DNA of 64,000 nucleotides from contig NZ_RHHS01000015.1 of NCBI RefSeq assembly GCF_003710935.1, positions 124,001 through 188,000 on the forward strand, written 5' to 3'. The translations under genes and the position numbers were made by a program. Positions within the stretch are counted from its first letter, which is position 1. Each line of letters opens with the position of its first letter. This stretch comes from Brevibacillus gelatini (GTDB taxonomy: Bacteria; Bacillota; Bacilli; Brevibacillales; Brevibacillaceae). Below the pieces are notes generated by a model that made no database searches, had not been told where the DNA came from, and saw nothing but the letters and a program-made list of their open reading frames with translations. This document shows positions 9,229 through 24,200 of this stretch, one piece after another.

Positions 9229-12200
9229 ATGAAAAAGCAGGAAAACATCGCAAAAATTTACCCGCTTACCCCATTGCAAGAGGGGATGTTGTTTCACGCA
9301 GTCAAAGACTCAGGCTCAAGCGCCTATTGCCTCCAGATGTCGGCGACCATCCAGGGCGATTTTCACCTGCCTCTTTTTGAACAGAGCCTAAACAAGCTCG
9401 TGGAAAACTACGAGGTACTGCGCACGGTGTTTGTGTACCAAAACTTGCAGCGTCCTCGGCAGGTTGTTTTCAAAGAAAGAAAGGTGACTGTTCCTTTCGA
9501 GAATATTTCTCATTTGCCAACGAAGGAGCAGGACGAGTACATAAAAGCGTACACGGATCAACACCATACGTTTGATCTGACAAAAGGCAGCCTGATGAAA
9601 GCCGCGATTTTTCAAACAGGCGAGAACAAGTACCGATTTGTCTGGGCGTTTCACCACATCGTCGTGGACGGCTGGTCACTCGGCGTATTGCTCCACAAGC
9701 TTTTGACCTATTACGCAGCGCTGCGAAAAGGCGAACCGCTTCCACGGGAAGCGACGAAGCCGTACAGCGACTATATCAAATGGCTGGATAAGCAAAACAA
9801 GGACGAAGCGCTCACCTACTGGCAGAACTATCTGGCAGGGTACGATCATCAGGCGGATTTTCCAAAACGGAAACATCTGGCCGAAGCCAGCCGCTACGAA
9901 CACATCGAAAACATGTTCACCATCTCGTCTGAAAAGACCCAGCAGCTCATGCAAATCGCCAATCAACACCAGGCTACGATGAGCAGCGTGTTCCAGGCGC
10001 TCTGGGGCATTTTGGCCAGCAAGTACAAAAATACGGAGGACGTCGTTTTCGGCTCGGTCGTATCTGGCCGACCGCCGCAAATCCAGGGAATCGAGAGCAT
10101 GGTTGGCTTGTTCATCAACACGATTCCCACTCGCGTGCAGACCAACAAGCAGCAAACGTTCAGCGAGCTGCTCCAAGCGGTGCAAAAGCAAGCCTTGGCT
10201 TCGGCTGCCTATGATTACGCACCGCTGTACGAGATTCAAAGCACGAACGTACTGAAACAGGAATTGATCGATCATTTGGTCACGTTTGAAAATTACCCGG
10301 ACAACTCGATGAAGCATCTGGAAGAGGCATTAGGGTTTCAATTCACCGTCGAAAGCGGGGAAGAACAAACTTCCTATGATTTCAACGTGGTCGTGGCTCT
10401 CGCTCCGTCGAACGAGCTGTATGTAAAGCTAAGCTATAATGCCGCCGTTTATGAGCCGTCGTTCGTAAACCGGGTGGAAGGCCATCTTCGCACGGTCATC
10501 GACCAGGTGATTGACAATCCGCAAGTGAAACTGTCCGAGATCGGCATCATCACCGAAGCGGAAAAGCAGCAATTGCTTGTCAACTACAACGACACCGCTG
10601 CCGATTATCCGCGGGACAAAACAATCGTGGAGCTGATCGCAGAGCAAGCGGCGCGGACACCGGGGAAAACAGCAGTTGTTTGCGGCGATGACAGCTTGAC
10701 CTATCAGGAGCTGATGGAGCGCTCCGCCCAGCTTGCCAGAGCCTTGCAGGCGAGAGGCATTGCCAAAGGCAGCATCGTCTCGATTATGGCCGAGCATTCG
10801 CTGGAGCTGGTTGTGGCAATCATGGCTGTCCTGCAGTCGGGGGGCGCCTACTTGCCGATTGATCCGGAGTATCCGCTGGATCGCATCCAGTATTTGCTCG
10901 ATGACAGCCAGACTACGATTCTTTTAACCCAGTCGCATTTGCAGCAAAACATCCGGTTTTCCGGCAGCATTCTCGATCTGAACGATCCAGCCCTGTACAC
11001 AGGCGACAGCTCGTACCTCGCTCCGGAATGCCAGCCGGATGATCTGGTCTACATGATCTATACTTCCGGCTCGACTGGCAATCCAAAAGGAGCCATGATT
11101 ACCCATCAAGGTCTGGTCAACTACATTTGGTGGGCGAACAAGGTGTACGTCCAGGGGGAAGCGGTAGATTTTCCGCTGTACTCTTCCATTTCGTTCGATT
11201 TGACAGTCACCTCGATCTTCACGCCGCTTTTGTCTGGCAACACCATCTATGTGTACAAAGGCGCAGACAAGGTGCAGCTCATTTTGGACATCATCAAGGA
11301 CAACAAAGTCGGCATCATCAAGCTGACGCCAACACACCTGAAGCTGATCGAAGAAATCGACGGAAGAACCAGCAGCATCCGACGGTTTATCGTCGGCGGC
11401 GAGAACTTGCCGACGAAGCTGGCGCAGCGCATTTACGACAACTTCGGGCAGGACGTGCGGATTTTCAACGAATACGGACCAACGGAAACGGTTGTCGGCT
11501 GCATGATTTATTTGTACGATCCGCAAAAAACGACCCAGGAATCGGTGCCAATCGGGATACCGGCTGACAACGTGCAGATTTACTTGCTCGATGCTTCCAT
11601 GCAGCCTGTGCCTGTCGGTTCAATTGGCGAAATGTACATTGCCGGAGACGGCGTAGCCAAAGGGTATTTCAACCGACCGGAGCTGACCGCAGAAAAGTTT
11701 ATCGACAACCCGTTCCGTCCGGGAACCAAGATGTATCGAACAGGCGACCTGGCCAAATGGCTGTCAGACGGAAACATGGAATACGTGGGCAGAATTGACC
11801 ATCAAGTCAAAATTCGCGGACACCGGATCGAGATGGGCGAAATCGAAACACGCCTGACACAGCATGAATCGGTCAAGGAAGCGGTCGTGATCGCGGAAAA
11901 AGAAGAGAGCGGCCAAAATGTGTTGTACGCCTACTTCGTGTCCGAGCAGGAACTGCCTGTGGCGGAACTGAGAGCGTTTTTGGGCAGTACGCTTCCGTCT
12001 TACATGATCCCTTCCTACTTTATCCGTCTGGCGGAAATTCCGCTGACAGCAAATGGAAAAGTGGAACGGAAGAAATTGCCGAAGCCGGACGGTGCAATCG
12101 TTACAGGAACCGCGTATGTCGCTCCGCAAAATGAAACCGAGGCGAAGCTGGCCGAGATTTGGCAGCAGGTGCTGGGCGTAAGCCGGGTCGGGGTTCACGA

Positions 12201-15200
12201 CAATTTCTTTGACTTGGGCGGACACTCGTTGAAGGCGATGAGCGTCATTTTCCAAATCTCCAAAGCGCTGGAAGTGGACGTACCTGTCAAGGCTCTGTTC
12301 GAGCATCCAACCGTATCGGAGCTGGCCGGATTCCTTAAGCAGTCGGAGAAAAGCGAGTACAGCGCGATTAAACCGGTGGACGTGCAGGAGTATTATCCGG
12401 TTTCGTCCGCGCAAAAAAGAATGTACATCCTCCAACAGTTCGAAGGAGAGGGAATCGGCTACAACATCTCCGGTGCCATCCTGTTGGAAGGAGAGCTGGA
12501 TTACGCCCGGTTTGCCAGCGCGATTCAAAAGCTGGCCGAACGACACGAAGCATTGCGCACTTCGTTCCACACCATTGACGGTGAGCCTGTGCAAAAAGTA
12601 CACGACGAGGTAGAAGTGCCGCTGTTCATGCTGGAGTCCAGCGAGGACCAGGCAGAAAAAATCATGCGCGAGTTTGTCCGACCCTTTGATCTTAGCGTCG
12701 CTCCACTCTTGCGAACAGGCTTGGTCAAGCTGGGGAACGAACGCCATTTGTTCCTGCTCGACATGCACCATATCATTGCGGACGGCGTCTCTTCGCAAAT
12801 TTTGCTGCGTGAATTTGCCGAGCTGTACCAGGGAGCAGAGCTTTCGCCACTTCCGCTCCAGTACAAAGATTTCGCTGTTTGGCAAAATGAAATGTTCCAG
12901 ACAGAAGCGTACAAAAAGCAGGAACAGCATTGGCTCGGCACGTTTGCCGATGAAATTCCGCTTTTGAACCTGCCGACCGACTATCCACGGCCGAGCCTGC
13001 AAAGCTTTGACGGCGATCTCGTCCTTTTTGACACCGGAAAAGAATTGCTGGAGCGGCTGCAGCAAGTAGCACAAGAGACAGGAACCACCTTGTACATGGT
13101 CTTGCTTGCCGCTTACAATGTGCTTTTGTCCAAGTACACCGGACAGGAAGACATCATTGTCGGTACCCCTGTCGCTGGACGTTCCCATGCTGATGTAGAG
13201 AACATCATGGGGATCTTCGTCAACACTTTGGCACTGCGGAACCAGCCAGTTGGCAGCAAAACGTTTGCGCAATTTTTGCAAGAAGTGAAGCAGAATGCGC
13301 TCGCAGCTTACGACCATCAGGACTACCCATTCGAAGAGCTTGTGGAAAAGCTTGCAATCCAGCGCGATATAAGCCGCAACCCGCTGTTTGACACGATGTT
13401 TTCTTTGGAAAGCGAGGGTCAGCAGTCGCTTGCGATTGGCGGGCTGAAAGTGTCGCCGTATGAGCTGTTCAACAAAATTTCCAAGTTCGATCTCGCTTTG
13501 AATGCGAGTGAATCGCCAGCCAACATTCAGTTCCAGCTCACCTTCGCAACGAAGCTGTTCAAAAAAGAGACTGTCGAGCGAATGGCCGGGCATTACCTGG
13601 AAATTTTGCGCGCGATCAGTGAGCAGCCGACAGCCAGACTGGCGGACATCGACATGATGACGGAAACTGAAAAACGTTCCCTTCTCCTGAACGTCAACGA
13701 TACGTTCGTCGAGCGCTCCGGTGCCATGGCGCTGCATCAACTGGTGGAGGAACAGGCAGCACGCACGCCGGATGAAGCAGCGGTTGTGTACGAGGGACAG
13801 GTGCTGACCTATCGCGAGCTGAACGCCCGGGCGAACCAACTGGCTAGCTTGCTGCGCAGTCGCGGCACCAAACCGGATACATTGATTGGGATTATGGTAG
13901 ACCGTTCGCCGGGCATGGTCGTCGGGATGCTGGCCGTACTCAAGGCCGGTGGTGCATACGTGCCAATCGATCCAAGCTATCCGCAAGAACGGATTCAGTA
14001 CATGCTCAGCGACAGCCAGGCTCCGATCTTGCTCACGCAGCGTCATCTGCAGGAGATCGCAGCGTATGCAGGGGAGATCATCGATGTGGAAGACGAAGCG
14101 ATTTACACCGGAGACGACAGCAATCTGGACAGCATCTCCGGCAGCGACGACCTCGCCTACGTGATCTACACCTCGGGATCGACGGGAAATCCGAAAGGCG
14201 TCATGATCTCCCATCAGGCGATCTGCAATCACATGCTCTGGATGCGTGAGACGTTCCCGTTGACAACAGCGGATGCCGTCCTGCAAAAAACGCCGTTTAG
14301 CTTCGACGCATCTGTCTGGGAGTTTTACTTGCCGCTGATTACAGGCGGACGGCTGGTACTCGCCAAGCCAGACGGACATCGTGACATCGCGTACATGACG
14401 CGCACGATTCGCGAACAAAAGATTACGACGTTGCAAATGGTTCCGTCCTTGCTCGACCTGACCATGACCGATCCGGGATGGAGCGCATGCACGAGCTTGC
14501 AGCGCGTGTTCTGCGGCGGAGAAGCATTGACGCCTGCACTTGTTTCGCGTTTTTACGCGACCCAACAAGCCCAGCTGATTAACCTGTACGGGCCTACCGA
14601 GACAACCATTGATGCGACCTACTGGATGTGCCCGCGCCAGCAGGAATACAGCGTCATTCCGATTGGCAAGCCGATTGACAACATCCGTCTGTACGTCGTC
14701 AATGCGAACAACCAGCTTCAGCCGGTTGGCGTTGCAGGGGAGCTGTGCATTGCCGGAGATGGCCTGGCCCGCGGCTACTGGAATCGCGAGGAGCTGACGC
14801 AGGCAAGCTTCGTCGATAACCCGTTTGAGCCGGGCGGCAGAATGTACCGCACCGGAGATTTGGTCCGGTATTTGCCCGATGGCCATATCGAGTACCTGGG
14901 CCGCATCGACCATCAGGTAAAAATCCGGGGGCACCGCATCGAGCTGGGAGAAATCGAAGCGAGACTGTTGCAGCATGAAGCGATCAAGGCAGCCGTCGTC
15001 ACGGCCAGCCAGGATGACAAAGGGCAAAACAGCCTGTATGCCTATGTCGTGACAAAGCAGGACGTTCAAGCATCCGATCTGCGAGCATACCTTGGCTCCA
15101 CGTTGCCAGCGTACATGGTGCCATCCGCTTTTGTTTTCATGGAACAATTGCCGCTTTCGGCAAATGGCAAAGTGGATCGCAAAGCCCTGCCAAAACCGGA

Positions 15201-18200
15201 GGCAACAGCAACAACCGCTGCCGCATATGTAGCGCCGCGCAACGAGGTAGAAGCAAAGCTCGCAGAGATTTGGGAAAGTGTGCTTGGCATCGAACAGATT
15301 GGCGTTTTCGACCATTTCTTTGAGCTTGGTGGACATTCCTTGAAGGCGATGAACGTCATTGCTTTGATCCAGCGCAGCTTCCAGGTGGAAGTGCCGCTGA
15401 AAGCGTTGTTTGAATCGCCGACCATCGCGGATTTTGCGCCGCATGTGGCAGCTGCACGTACAGGCAAATACACCGCCATCCAGCCTGTCGAAAAACAGGA
15501 GTATTATCCGGTTTCCGCAGCGCAAAAGAGAATGTACATTCTCCAGCAAATGGAAGGGGCAGGCATCAGCTACAACATGCCAGGCTTCATGTATCTCAAC
15601 GGCAAGCTGGATACAGAGCGGCTGACGCAGGCGCTAAACAGGCTGGTGCAGCGCCACGAATCGTTGCGCACCTCGTTCCACACCGTGCAAGGCGAGACTG
15701 TTCAGCGCGTTCACGAAGATGTCGAGCTGTCCATCTCCTTTGCCGAAGCGACAGAGGAAGAGGTCCAGCAAATAGCCGAGCAGTTTATCCAGCCGTTCGA
15801 TCTGGGCACAGCCCCGCTGATGCGTGCCGGATTAATCAAGCTGGCGCCGGAACGCCACCTGTTCATGCTCGATATGCACCATATTGTCGTAGACGGCGTC
15901 TCCATCGGGCTTTTGATCGAGGAATTTGCCCGCTTCTATCAAGGGGATGAGCTGCCAGAGCTGCGCATTCAGTACAAAGATTTTGCCCACTGGCAAAATG
16001 AATGGCTCCAGACGGATGAGTTTGCACGGCAGGAAGCCTACTGGGTCAACGCCTTTACGGGAGAAATCCCCGTTCTGAACATGCCGACGGACTATCCAAG
16101 ACCGTCTGTGAAAAGCTTCGAGGGCGACCGCTTCGTCTTTGACTCCGGTACCGCTTTGCCAACCGCCTTGCATCAGCTCGCACAAGAGACGGGCGCGACG
16201 CTCTACATGGTGCTTTTGGCGGCGTACAATGTGCTGCTGGCCAAATACTCCGGCCAGGAAGACATCATCGTCGGAGCACCGACTGCCGGCAGGTCGCATG
16301 CCGAAACGGAGCCGATTGTCGGGATGTTTGTCAACACACTGGCTTTGCGCAACAAGCCAGCCGGGGACAAAACCTTCCATGACTTTTTGGCCGAAGTGAA
16401 AAACAATACGCTGCAGGCGTTTGAGCATCAAGACTATCCACTCGATGAGCTCGTTGACAAGCTGAACATGCCGCGTGACCTGGGTCGCAATCCTTTGTTT
16501 GACACGGTTTTCATTTTGCAAAATATGGAACAAAAGCCGTTTGAAATGGAGCAGTTGACCGTTACTCCTTATTTGGCTGAGGTGAAGCAGGCCAAGTTTG
16601 ACCTGTCCCTGGAGGCGTACGAAGAAAACGGACAGATCGTCTTTACCCTCGATTATTGCACCAAGCTGTTTGCACGGGAGACGATCGAACAACTGGCGAC
16701 TCATTTCATCCAGGTCTTGCGGGAAGTTGCAACAAACCCGCACATGAAGCTGTCTGAAATCAACATGCTTTCCGCAGAGGAAAAACAACGCCTGTTGGTT
16801 GCGTTCAACGATACGCATAAAGACTTCCCAGAGGACAAAACAATTCATGCGCTATTCGAAGAGCAAGTGGCAAAAACGCCGCAAGCGACTGCTATTGAAA
16901 TCGGCGATTTGCATTTGTCCTACCAGGAGTTGAATGAGCGGGCCAATCAGCTGGCTGCTACGCTGCGGGAGCGCGGCGTAAAGCCTGACCAGACGGTCGG
17001 AATCATGGCAGCCCGTTCATTGGAGATGGTTGTCGGGATCATGGCCATTCTCAAAGCGGGCGGCGCGTATGTGCCAATCGATCCGGAATATCCAGAAGAA
17101 CGTGTCGCTTACATGCTGGCAGATTGCGAAGCGCATCTGGTGCTTACACAAAAACATCTGGCACACAAGCTCGAGTCCGGCGTGAACGCACAGTGCCTGT
17201 ACCTGGACGATGAGAGCAACTATTCTGAGCATCGTGCGAATCTGGAGCCCATCCATACCGCCTCCAATCTGGCCTATGTCATCTATACATCGGGAACAAC
17301 CGGCAAGCCGAAAGGGGTTATGGTTGAGCATCAGAGCATTGTCAACAGCCTGCTATGGAAAAAAGAGGAGCATAGGCTAACTGTCGGCGACAGGAACATG
17401 CTGACTCTGTCCTTTGCCTTCGATGCTTTTGTACTGTCATTCTTTTCGTCGGTTATTTCCGGCGGAACGGTCGTACTGGCGACAGACGGGGAAGCCAAGG
17501 ACCCTGTCGCGATCAAGAAGCGGATCGCCGCTTCGCGTTGCACGATCATGACCTGCGTTCCGAGCTTGTTCCAGGCCATCCTCGAATGCAGCACAAAAGC
17601 GGACATCCAGACGCTGCAAGTTGTCACGCTCGGGGGCGAAAAAATAACGCCGCAGCTCATCGCAAAGAGCAAGGAGCTGAATTCCAGCCTGCTTATCGTC
17701 AACGAGTACGGTCCGACGGAAAGCAGTGTCGTCGCATCCTACTTGCGCATCCCGGAACTTGATACAGCGATTACCATCGGACGACCGATTGCCAATACCA
17801 GCCTGTACATCGTGGACAAATTCCACCAGCTACAGCCAATCGGCGTAGTCGGGGAAATTTGCATCGGCGGCCGCGGTTTGGCACGGGGCTATCGGAACAA
17901 GCCTGCGCTTACAGCCGAGAAATTTGTTCCCCATCCATTTGTGCCTGGCGAACGCCTGTACAAAACTGGCGACCTTGGCAGATGGCTCCCGGACGGAACG
18001 ATTGAGTTCATCGGGCGGATCGACGAACAGGTCAAAGTACGCGGCTATCGGATTGAAATCGGCGAGATCGAGTCGGCGCTGCTCGCTTATGAAAAGCTGA
18101 CCGCCGCTGTCGTGGTCGTCCATGAAGATGAGTTTGGTCAATCGTCTCTGTGCGCGTATTTCACTGGCGAAGAACAGCTTGATCTCGCCAAGCTGTGGTC

Positions 18201-21200
18201 GCATATGGCAAAAAGATTGCCGTCGTACATGATTCCGACGTACTTTGTCCAGTTGGAGCAGCTTCCGCTTACACCAAACGGAAAAGTCGACAAAAAAGCA
18301 TTGCCGAAACCGGAGGGCAAACCTGTAACCGGAGCGGAATACGAAGCGCCTACGAACCCTGTGGAAAGAAAGCTGGTCGAAATCTGGGAGCGCGTGCTCG
18401 GTGTGAGCGGCATCGGTATCCTCGACAACTTTTTCCAGATGGGCGGTCATTCCCTGAAAGCGATGAATGTCGCAGCACAAGTGCATCGGGAATACCAGGT
18501 GGAGTTGCCGCTGCAGGTGCTCTTTTCCCAGCCGACCATCAAGGAGCTGGCCCAGTATGTTGCAACGAGCGGAAAAGATACGTATGCGCCGATCCAGCCT
18601 GCACCACTGCAAGCGTACTATCCGGTTTCCTCTGCACAGAAAAGAATGTACGTCTTGCGGCAGTTCACAGACACAGGCACTGTCTACAACATGCCGAGCG
18701 CGTTGTACATCGAAGGCGATCTGGACGTCGAGCGGTTTGAAGCTGCGATCCACAAGCTGATCCAGCGTCACGAATCGCTGCGGACCTCGTTCCATACTGT
18801 ACAGGCCGAACCTGTGCAGCGCGTACACGAGCACGTCGAACTGAATGTGCGCTACGAGGAATTGACGGAAGACCAGGTGGAGTCTGCCATCGAGTCGTTC
18901 GTGCAATCGTTTGATCTGACGCAAGCTCCGCTCTTGCGGGTTGGACTTTTCAAGCTTGCAGAAAAACGCCATCTGTTCCTGATGGATATGCACCACATCA
19001 TCTCGGACGGTGTGTCGGCCGGGATCATCATGGAAGAATTCTCGAAGCTGTATCGCAACGAGGAGTTGCCTGCGCTTGCCGTACAATACAAAGACTTCGC
19101 TGTCTGGCAGTCGGAGCTGTTCCAATCAGATGTTTATGCGAAGCAGGAAGCGTACTGGTTAGACGCGTTTTCCGGCGACATTCCGGTGCTGAACCTGCCA
19201 GCCGATTTTTCCCGACCACTGGTGCAAAGCTTTGAAGGGGATTGCGTATCGTTCCAGGCTGACAAATCGCTGCTGGAGGATTTAACCAAACTGGCACAGG
19301 AGAACCAATCGACGCTGTTCATGGTTTTGCTCGCTGCATACAACGTGCTGCTTGCCAAATACAGCGGACAGGAAGACATCGTCGTAGGTACGCCGATTGC
19401 GGGCAGATCGCACGCTGACGTCGAGAAAGTGTTGGGAATGTTTGTCAATACGCTCGCGTTGCGTAACTATCCAGCCAAAGCGAAACCGTTCCAGGCGTTT
19501 TTGGAAGAGGTCAAGCAAAATACGCTGCAGGCATACGCGCATCAGGATTATCCGTTTGAAGCGCTGGTCGAAAAGCTGGAAATCAAGCGCGATCTGAGCC
19601 GCAATCCGCTGTTCGACACGATGTTCATTTTGCAAAACCTGGACAAAAAAGCGTATGAGCTGGATGGGCTGAAGCTGGAAGCATACCCTGCACAGGCGGG
19701 CAACGCCAAGTTCGATCTTACGCTGGAAGCGACAGAGGACGAAAGCGGCATTCATTTCGCGCTCGTCTACTCCACGAAACTGTTCCGCAGAGAAACCATC
19801 GAGAGGATGGCGGGGCATTTCCTGCAAGTGTTGCGGGCCATTACGAAGAACCAGGCAGCAGCCCTGCATGAGATCAGCCTGCTGAGCGAGGAAGAAAGAC
19901 ATCTGGTGACGGTTGCCTTCAACCAGACATTTGTCGAATATCCGCGCGACAGCAACATTGTGGAACTGTTTGAGGAACAGGTTGCAAAAACGCCTGAGCA
20001 TACGGCTGTCGTGATGGATGGTCGTAGCCTAACGTATCGGGAGCTGAACGAAAAAGCGAACCAGATCGCCCATGTCCTGCGCAAAAACGGCATCGGAAAA
20101 GACAGCATCGTAGGATTGCTCGCAGACCGTTCGCTGGAAATGATTGCAGGCATCATGGGGATTCTCAAGGCGGGAGGCGCCTACCTGGGGCTGGATCCGG
20201 AACACCCGTCCGAACGCCACTCCTACATGCTCGAAGACGGTGACGTAAAAGTTGTCCTTGTCCAGGAACATTTGCTGCCACTCGTCAGCAAAGACCTGAA
20301 AACAATCGTGTTGGACGGAGAGGGTCTGCATCAGGAAGATACAGCAAATCCGGAGCTTATCAACGGCCCGCGCGATCTGGCTTATGTGATGTACACCTCA
20401 GGCTCCACAGGCAAGCCAAAAGGAGTCATGGTCGAGCATCGCAACGTCATCCGTCTGGTGAAACATACGAATTACGTGCAAGTACGCGAGACAGACCGGA
20501 TGATTCAAACGGGCGCGATTGGCTTTGACGCCATGACGTTTGAGATTTTCGGCGCGCTGCTGCACGGTGCCAGCCTGTATTTGGTGAGCAAGGATGTGCT
20601 GCTGGATGCCGAGAAGCTGGGCAGCTTCCTGCGGGCGAATCAGATTACGACCATGTGGCTGACCTCGCCGCTCTTTAACCAGCTTTCCCAAGACAATCCG
20701 GCGATGTTTGCCAGCTTGCGTGCCTTGATCGTCGGTGGCGAAGCGCTGTCGCCGAAGCACATCAACAAGGTAAGAAACGCGCTACCTGAACTGGAAATCT
20801 GGAACGGGTACGGCCCAACGGAAAACACGACTTTCTCGACATGCTATTTGATCGACAAGCATTTCGAAGAGCAGATTCCGATTGGCAAACCGATTGCCAA
20901 CTCCACGGCGTATATTTTGGATGCCAGCAATCAGCCGCAGCCGATTGGCGTACCGGGAGAATTGTGCGTCGGCGGCGACGGGGTTGCCAGAGGATATTTG
21001 AACAAGCCGGACTTGACCGCCGAGAAGTTTGTGCCCAATCCGTTCGTGCCGGGTGAAATGATGTACCGCACCGGAGATTTGGCGAGATGGCTGGCGGATG
21101 GAACGATTGAATATTTGGGACGGATTGACCAGCAAGTGAAAATCCGCGGCTACCGGATTGAGCTTGGCGAAATCGAGTCCGTTTTATCCCATCTGGAACA

Positions 21201-24200
21201 TGTAAAAGAGGCCGTCGTTGCCGTGATCCGAGAAGCAAACGGACAAAATGCTCTTTGCGCGTACTTTGTTTCCGAGCAGGAAGTAGACGTTGCCGAACTG
21301 AGAGAGGCCGTGTCCAGACAATTACCTGCCTACATGGTCCCTGCCTACTACATGCAGATGGAAAAACTGCCGTTGACCGCAAATGGCAAGGTCGACCGCC
21401 GCGCATTGCCGCAACCATCCGGCGAACGGACGACAGGAAACACCTATGTCGCGCCGCAAACCGAAACCGAAGCGAAGCTGGCCCAAATTTGGCAGGACGT
21501 TCTGGGGCTGCCGGCGATTGGCATCCACGACAATTTCTTTGAGATTGGCGGACATTCCTTAAAGGCGATGAACGTCATCACACAGGTGCACAAGACCTTC
21601 CAGGTGGAGTTGCCGTTAAAAGTGCTGTTTGCGTCTCCGACGATCCAGGAAATGGCCGCTTTTATCGCCAAGAGTGCACACGAGCAGTTCGAGACGATTC
21701 AGCCTGTCGAGCCAGCCGAGTATTATCCGGTGTCGTTTGCGCAAAAACGAATGTACATCCTGCATCAGTTTGAAGGAAGCGGAGTCAGCTACAACGTTCC
21801 GAACGTGCTGGTGCTGGAAGGCAAGCTGGATTACGGCCGCTTTACCGCTGCCATCCAGACACTCGTCAAGCGACACGAAGCTTTGCGCACTTCGTTCCAT
21901 TCGGTAAACGGCGAACCGCAGCAACGGGTGCACGCCGATGTCGAGGTGCCAGTCAGCATCATCGAGGCGACAGACGAGCAGGCAGAAGCGCTCATTCAGC
22001 AGTTGATCCAGCCATTTGATCTGGAAACTGCGCCGCTATTCAGGGCAAGCCTGATTAAGCTTGGTGAAGAGCGACACTTGTTCTTCATGGATATGCACCA
22101 CATCATTTCCGATGGTGTATCGCTTGCGGTCATCGTCGAGGAAATCACGAATTTGTATGAAGGCAAACAGCTTGCTGAGCTGCGTATCCAGTACAAAGAT
22201 TTTGCCGTTTGGCAGGCTGGCATGGCCCAGTCTGAACGCTTCCAGAAGCAGGAAGAATTCTGGGCGCAGACGTTTGCCGGCGAGATTCCGTTGCTGAATC
22301 TGCCTACGGACTACCCAAGACCGTCCGTGCAGAGCTTCGACGGTGACATGGTCGCGATGGGCACCGGACATGAACTGCTGGAACAACTGCGCAAGCTTGC
22401 TGCCGATACAGGCACGACCTTGTTCATGGTGCTGCTGGCTGCCTACCATGTGCTGCTTTCCAAGTATGCAGGACAGGAAGAGATCGTCATCGGCACACCG
22501 ATTGCAGGCCGTTCGCACGCAGATGTGGAGCGCATCGTCGGGATGTTTGTCAACACGCTCGCCTTGAAAAACACAGCGTCTGGCAACTTGAGCTTCCGCG
22601 CGTTTTTGCAAGACGTAAAGCAAAATGCGCTGAATGCCTTCGAGCATCAGGATTATCCGTTCGAGCAGCTGGTCGAGAAGCTGCAAGTACGGCGCGATCT
22701 GAGCAGAAACCCGCTGTTTGATACGATGTTCAGCCTGGGACTCGCCGAATCGGCCGGGGGCGAAATGGCAGGACTTACGCTGTCGCCATATCCGGTGAAC
22801 GGCAACATCGCGAAATTCGATCTTACGTTGGATGCGATGGAAACACAGAACGAACTGCTGGTTCAATTCAGCTATTGCACGAAGTTGTTTGCCAAAGAAA
22901 CGATGAACCGTCTGGCAAGCCATTACGTCCACCTCCTGCGGACAATCACCGCCGATCCGGACATCAGGCTGTCCCAGATCAGCGTCTTGCCGGAGCAAGA
23001 GAAGGAGCAGATGCTGCACAGCTTCACGGCGACCGCTCGCGCATATCCAACGGACAAAACGTTCCAGGAGCTGTTCGAGGAGCAAGTGGAAAAAACGCCG
23101 AACCAGATTGCGGTTCTCGCAGGAAACGAACAGCTGACCTATCAGGAACTGAACGAAAAAGCCAACCAGCTCGCCCGCGTCTTGCGGAAAAAAGGCGTCA
23201 AGCCGGAAAGCACCGTCGGCATCCTGGTAGACCGCTCGCCTTACATGGTCGTGGGTATGCTTGCCGTCTTGAAAGCAGGGGGAGCGTACGTTCCGATTGA
23301 TCCGGACTATCCGCTGGAGCGTCAAGCTTTCATGCTCGAAGACAGCGGGGCGAAATTGCTGCTCACCTTGCCAAACATGAGCGATCAGCTTGCCTTCCCG
23401 TACGAAACGCTCTATCTGGATGCGAAGGAGCTTTCCGAGGAGGAAACAGGCAATCTGGAGCATGTCGCTCGTCCGGAGCATGCAGCCTACATCATTTACA
23501 CATCGGGTACAACCGGAAAGCCAAAAGGCGTCGTGATCGAGCACCACAGCTATGCCAACGTCGCATTTGCCTGGAAAGATGAGTATCATCTGGACAGCTT
23601 CCCGGTACGCTTGCTGCAAATGGCAAGCTTTGCCTTCGACGTATCGACTGGCGACTTTGCGCGGGCACTGCTGACTGGTGGACAACTCTTCATTTGCCCG
23701 AACGAAGTCAAAATGGACCCAGCTTCGCTGTACGAGATCATCCATCGCTACCAGATCACGATCTTTGAAGCGACTCCGGCGCTGATCGTACCGTTGATGC
23801 ACTACATTTACGAAAACAAGCTGGACATCAGCCAGATGAAGCTGCTGATTCTCGGTGCGGACAGTTGCCCGGCAGAAGACTTCAAAACGCTGCTGGCTCG
23901 CTTCGGTGACAAGATGCGGATCATCAACAGCTACGGCGTAACAGAGGCGTGCATCGATTCCAGCTACTACGAAGAAGCAGACATTAGCGCCATCGGTTCG
24001 GGAACCGTGCCAATCGGCAAACCACTTCCGAACATGACGATGTATGTCGTCGATGAGCAATTGAATCTGCAGCCTGTTGGCGTCGTAGGTGAATTGTGCA
24101 TCGGGGGAGCGGGCGTTGCACGCGGTTATTTGAACAGACCGGATCTTACCGAAGAGAAGTTCGTTGTGAATCCGTTTGCCCCAGGTGAACGCTTGTACCG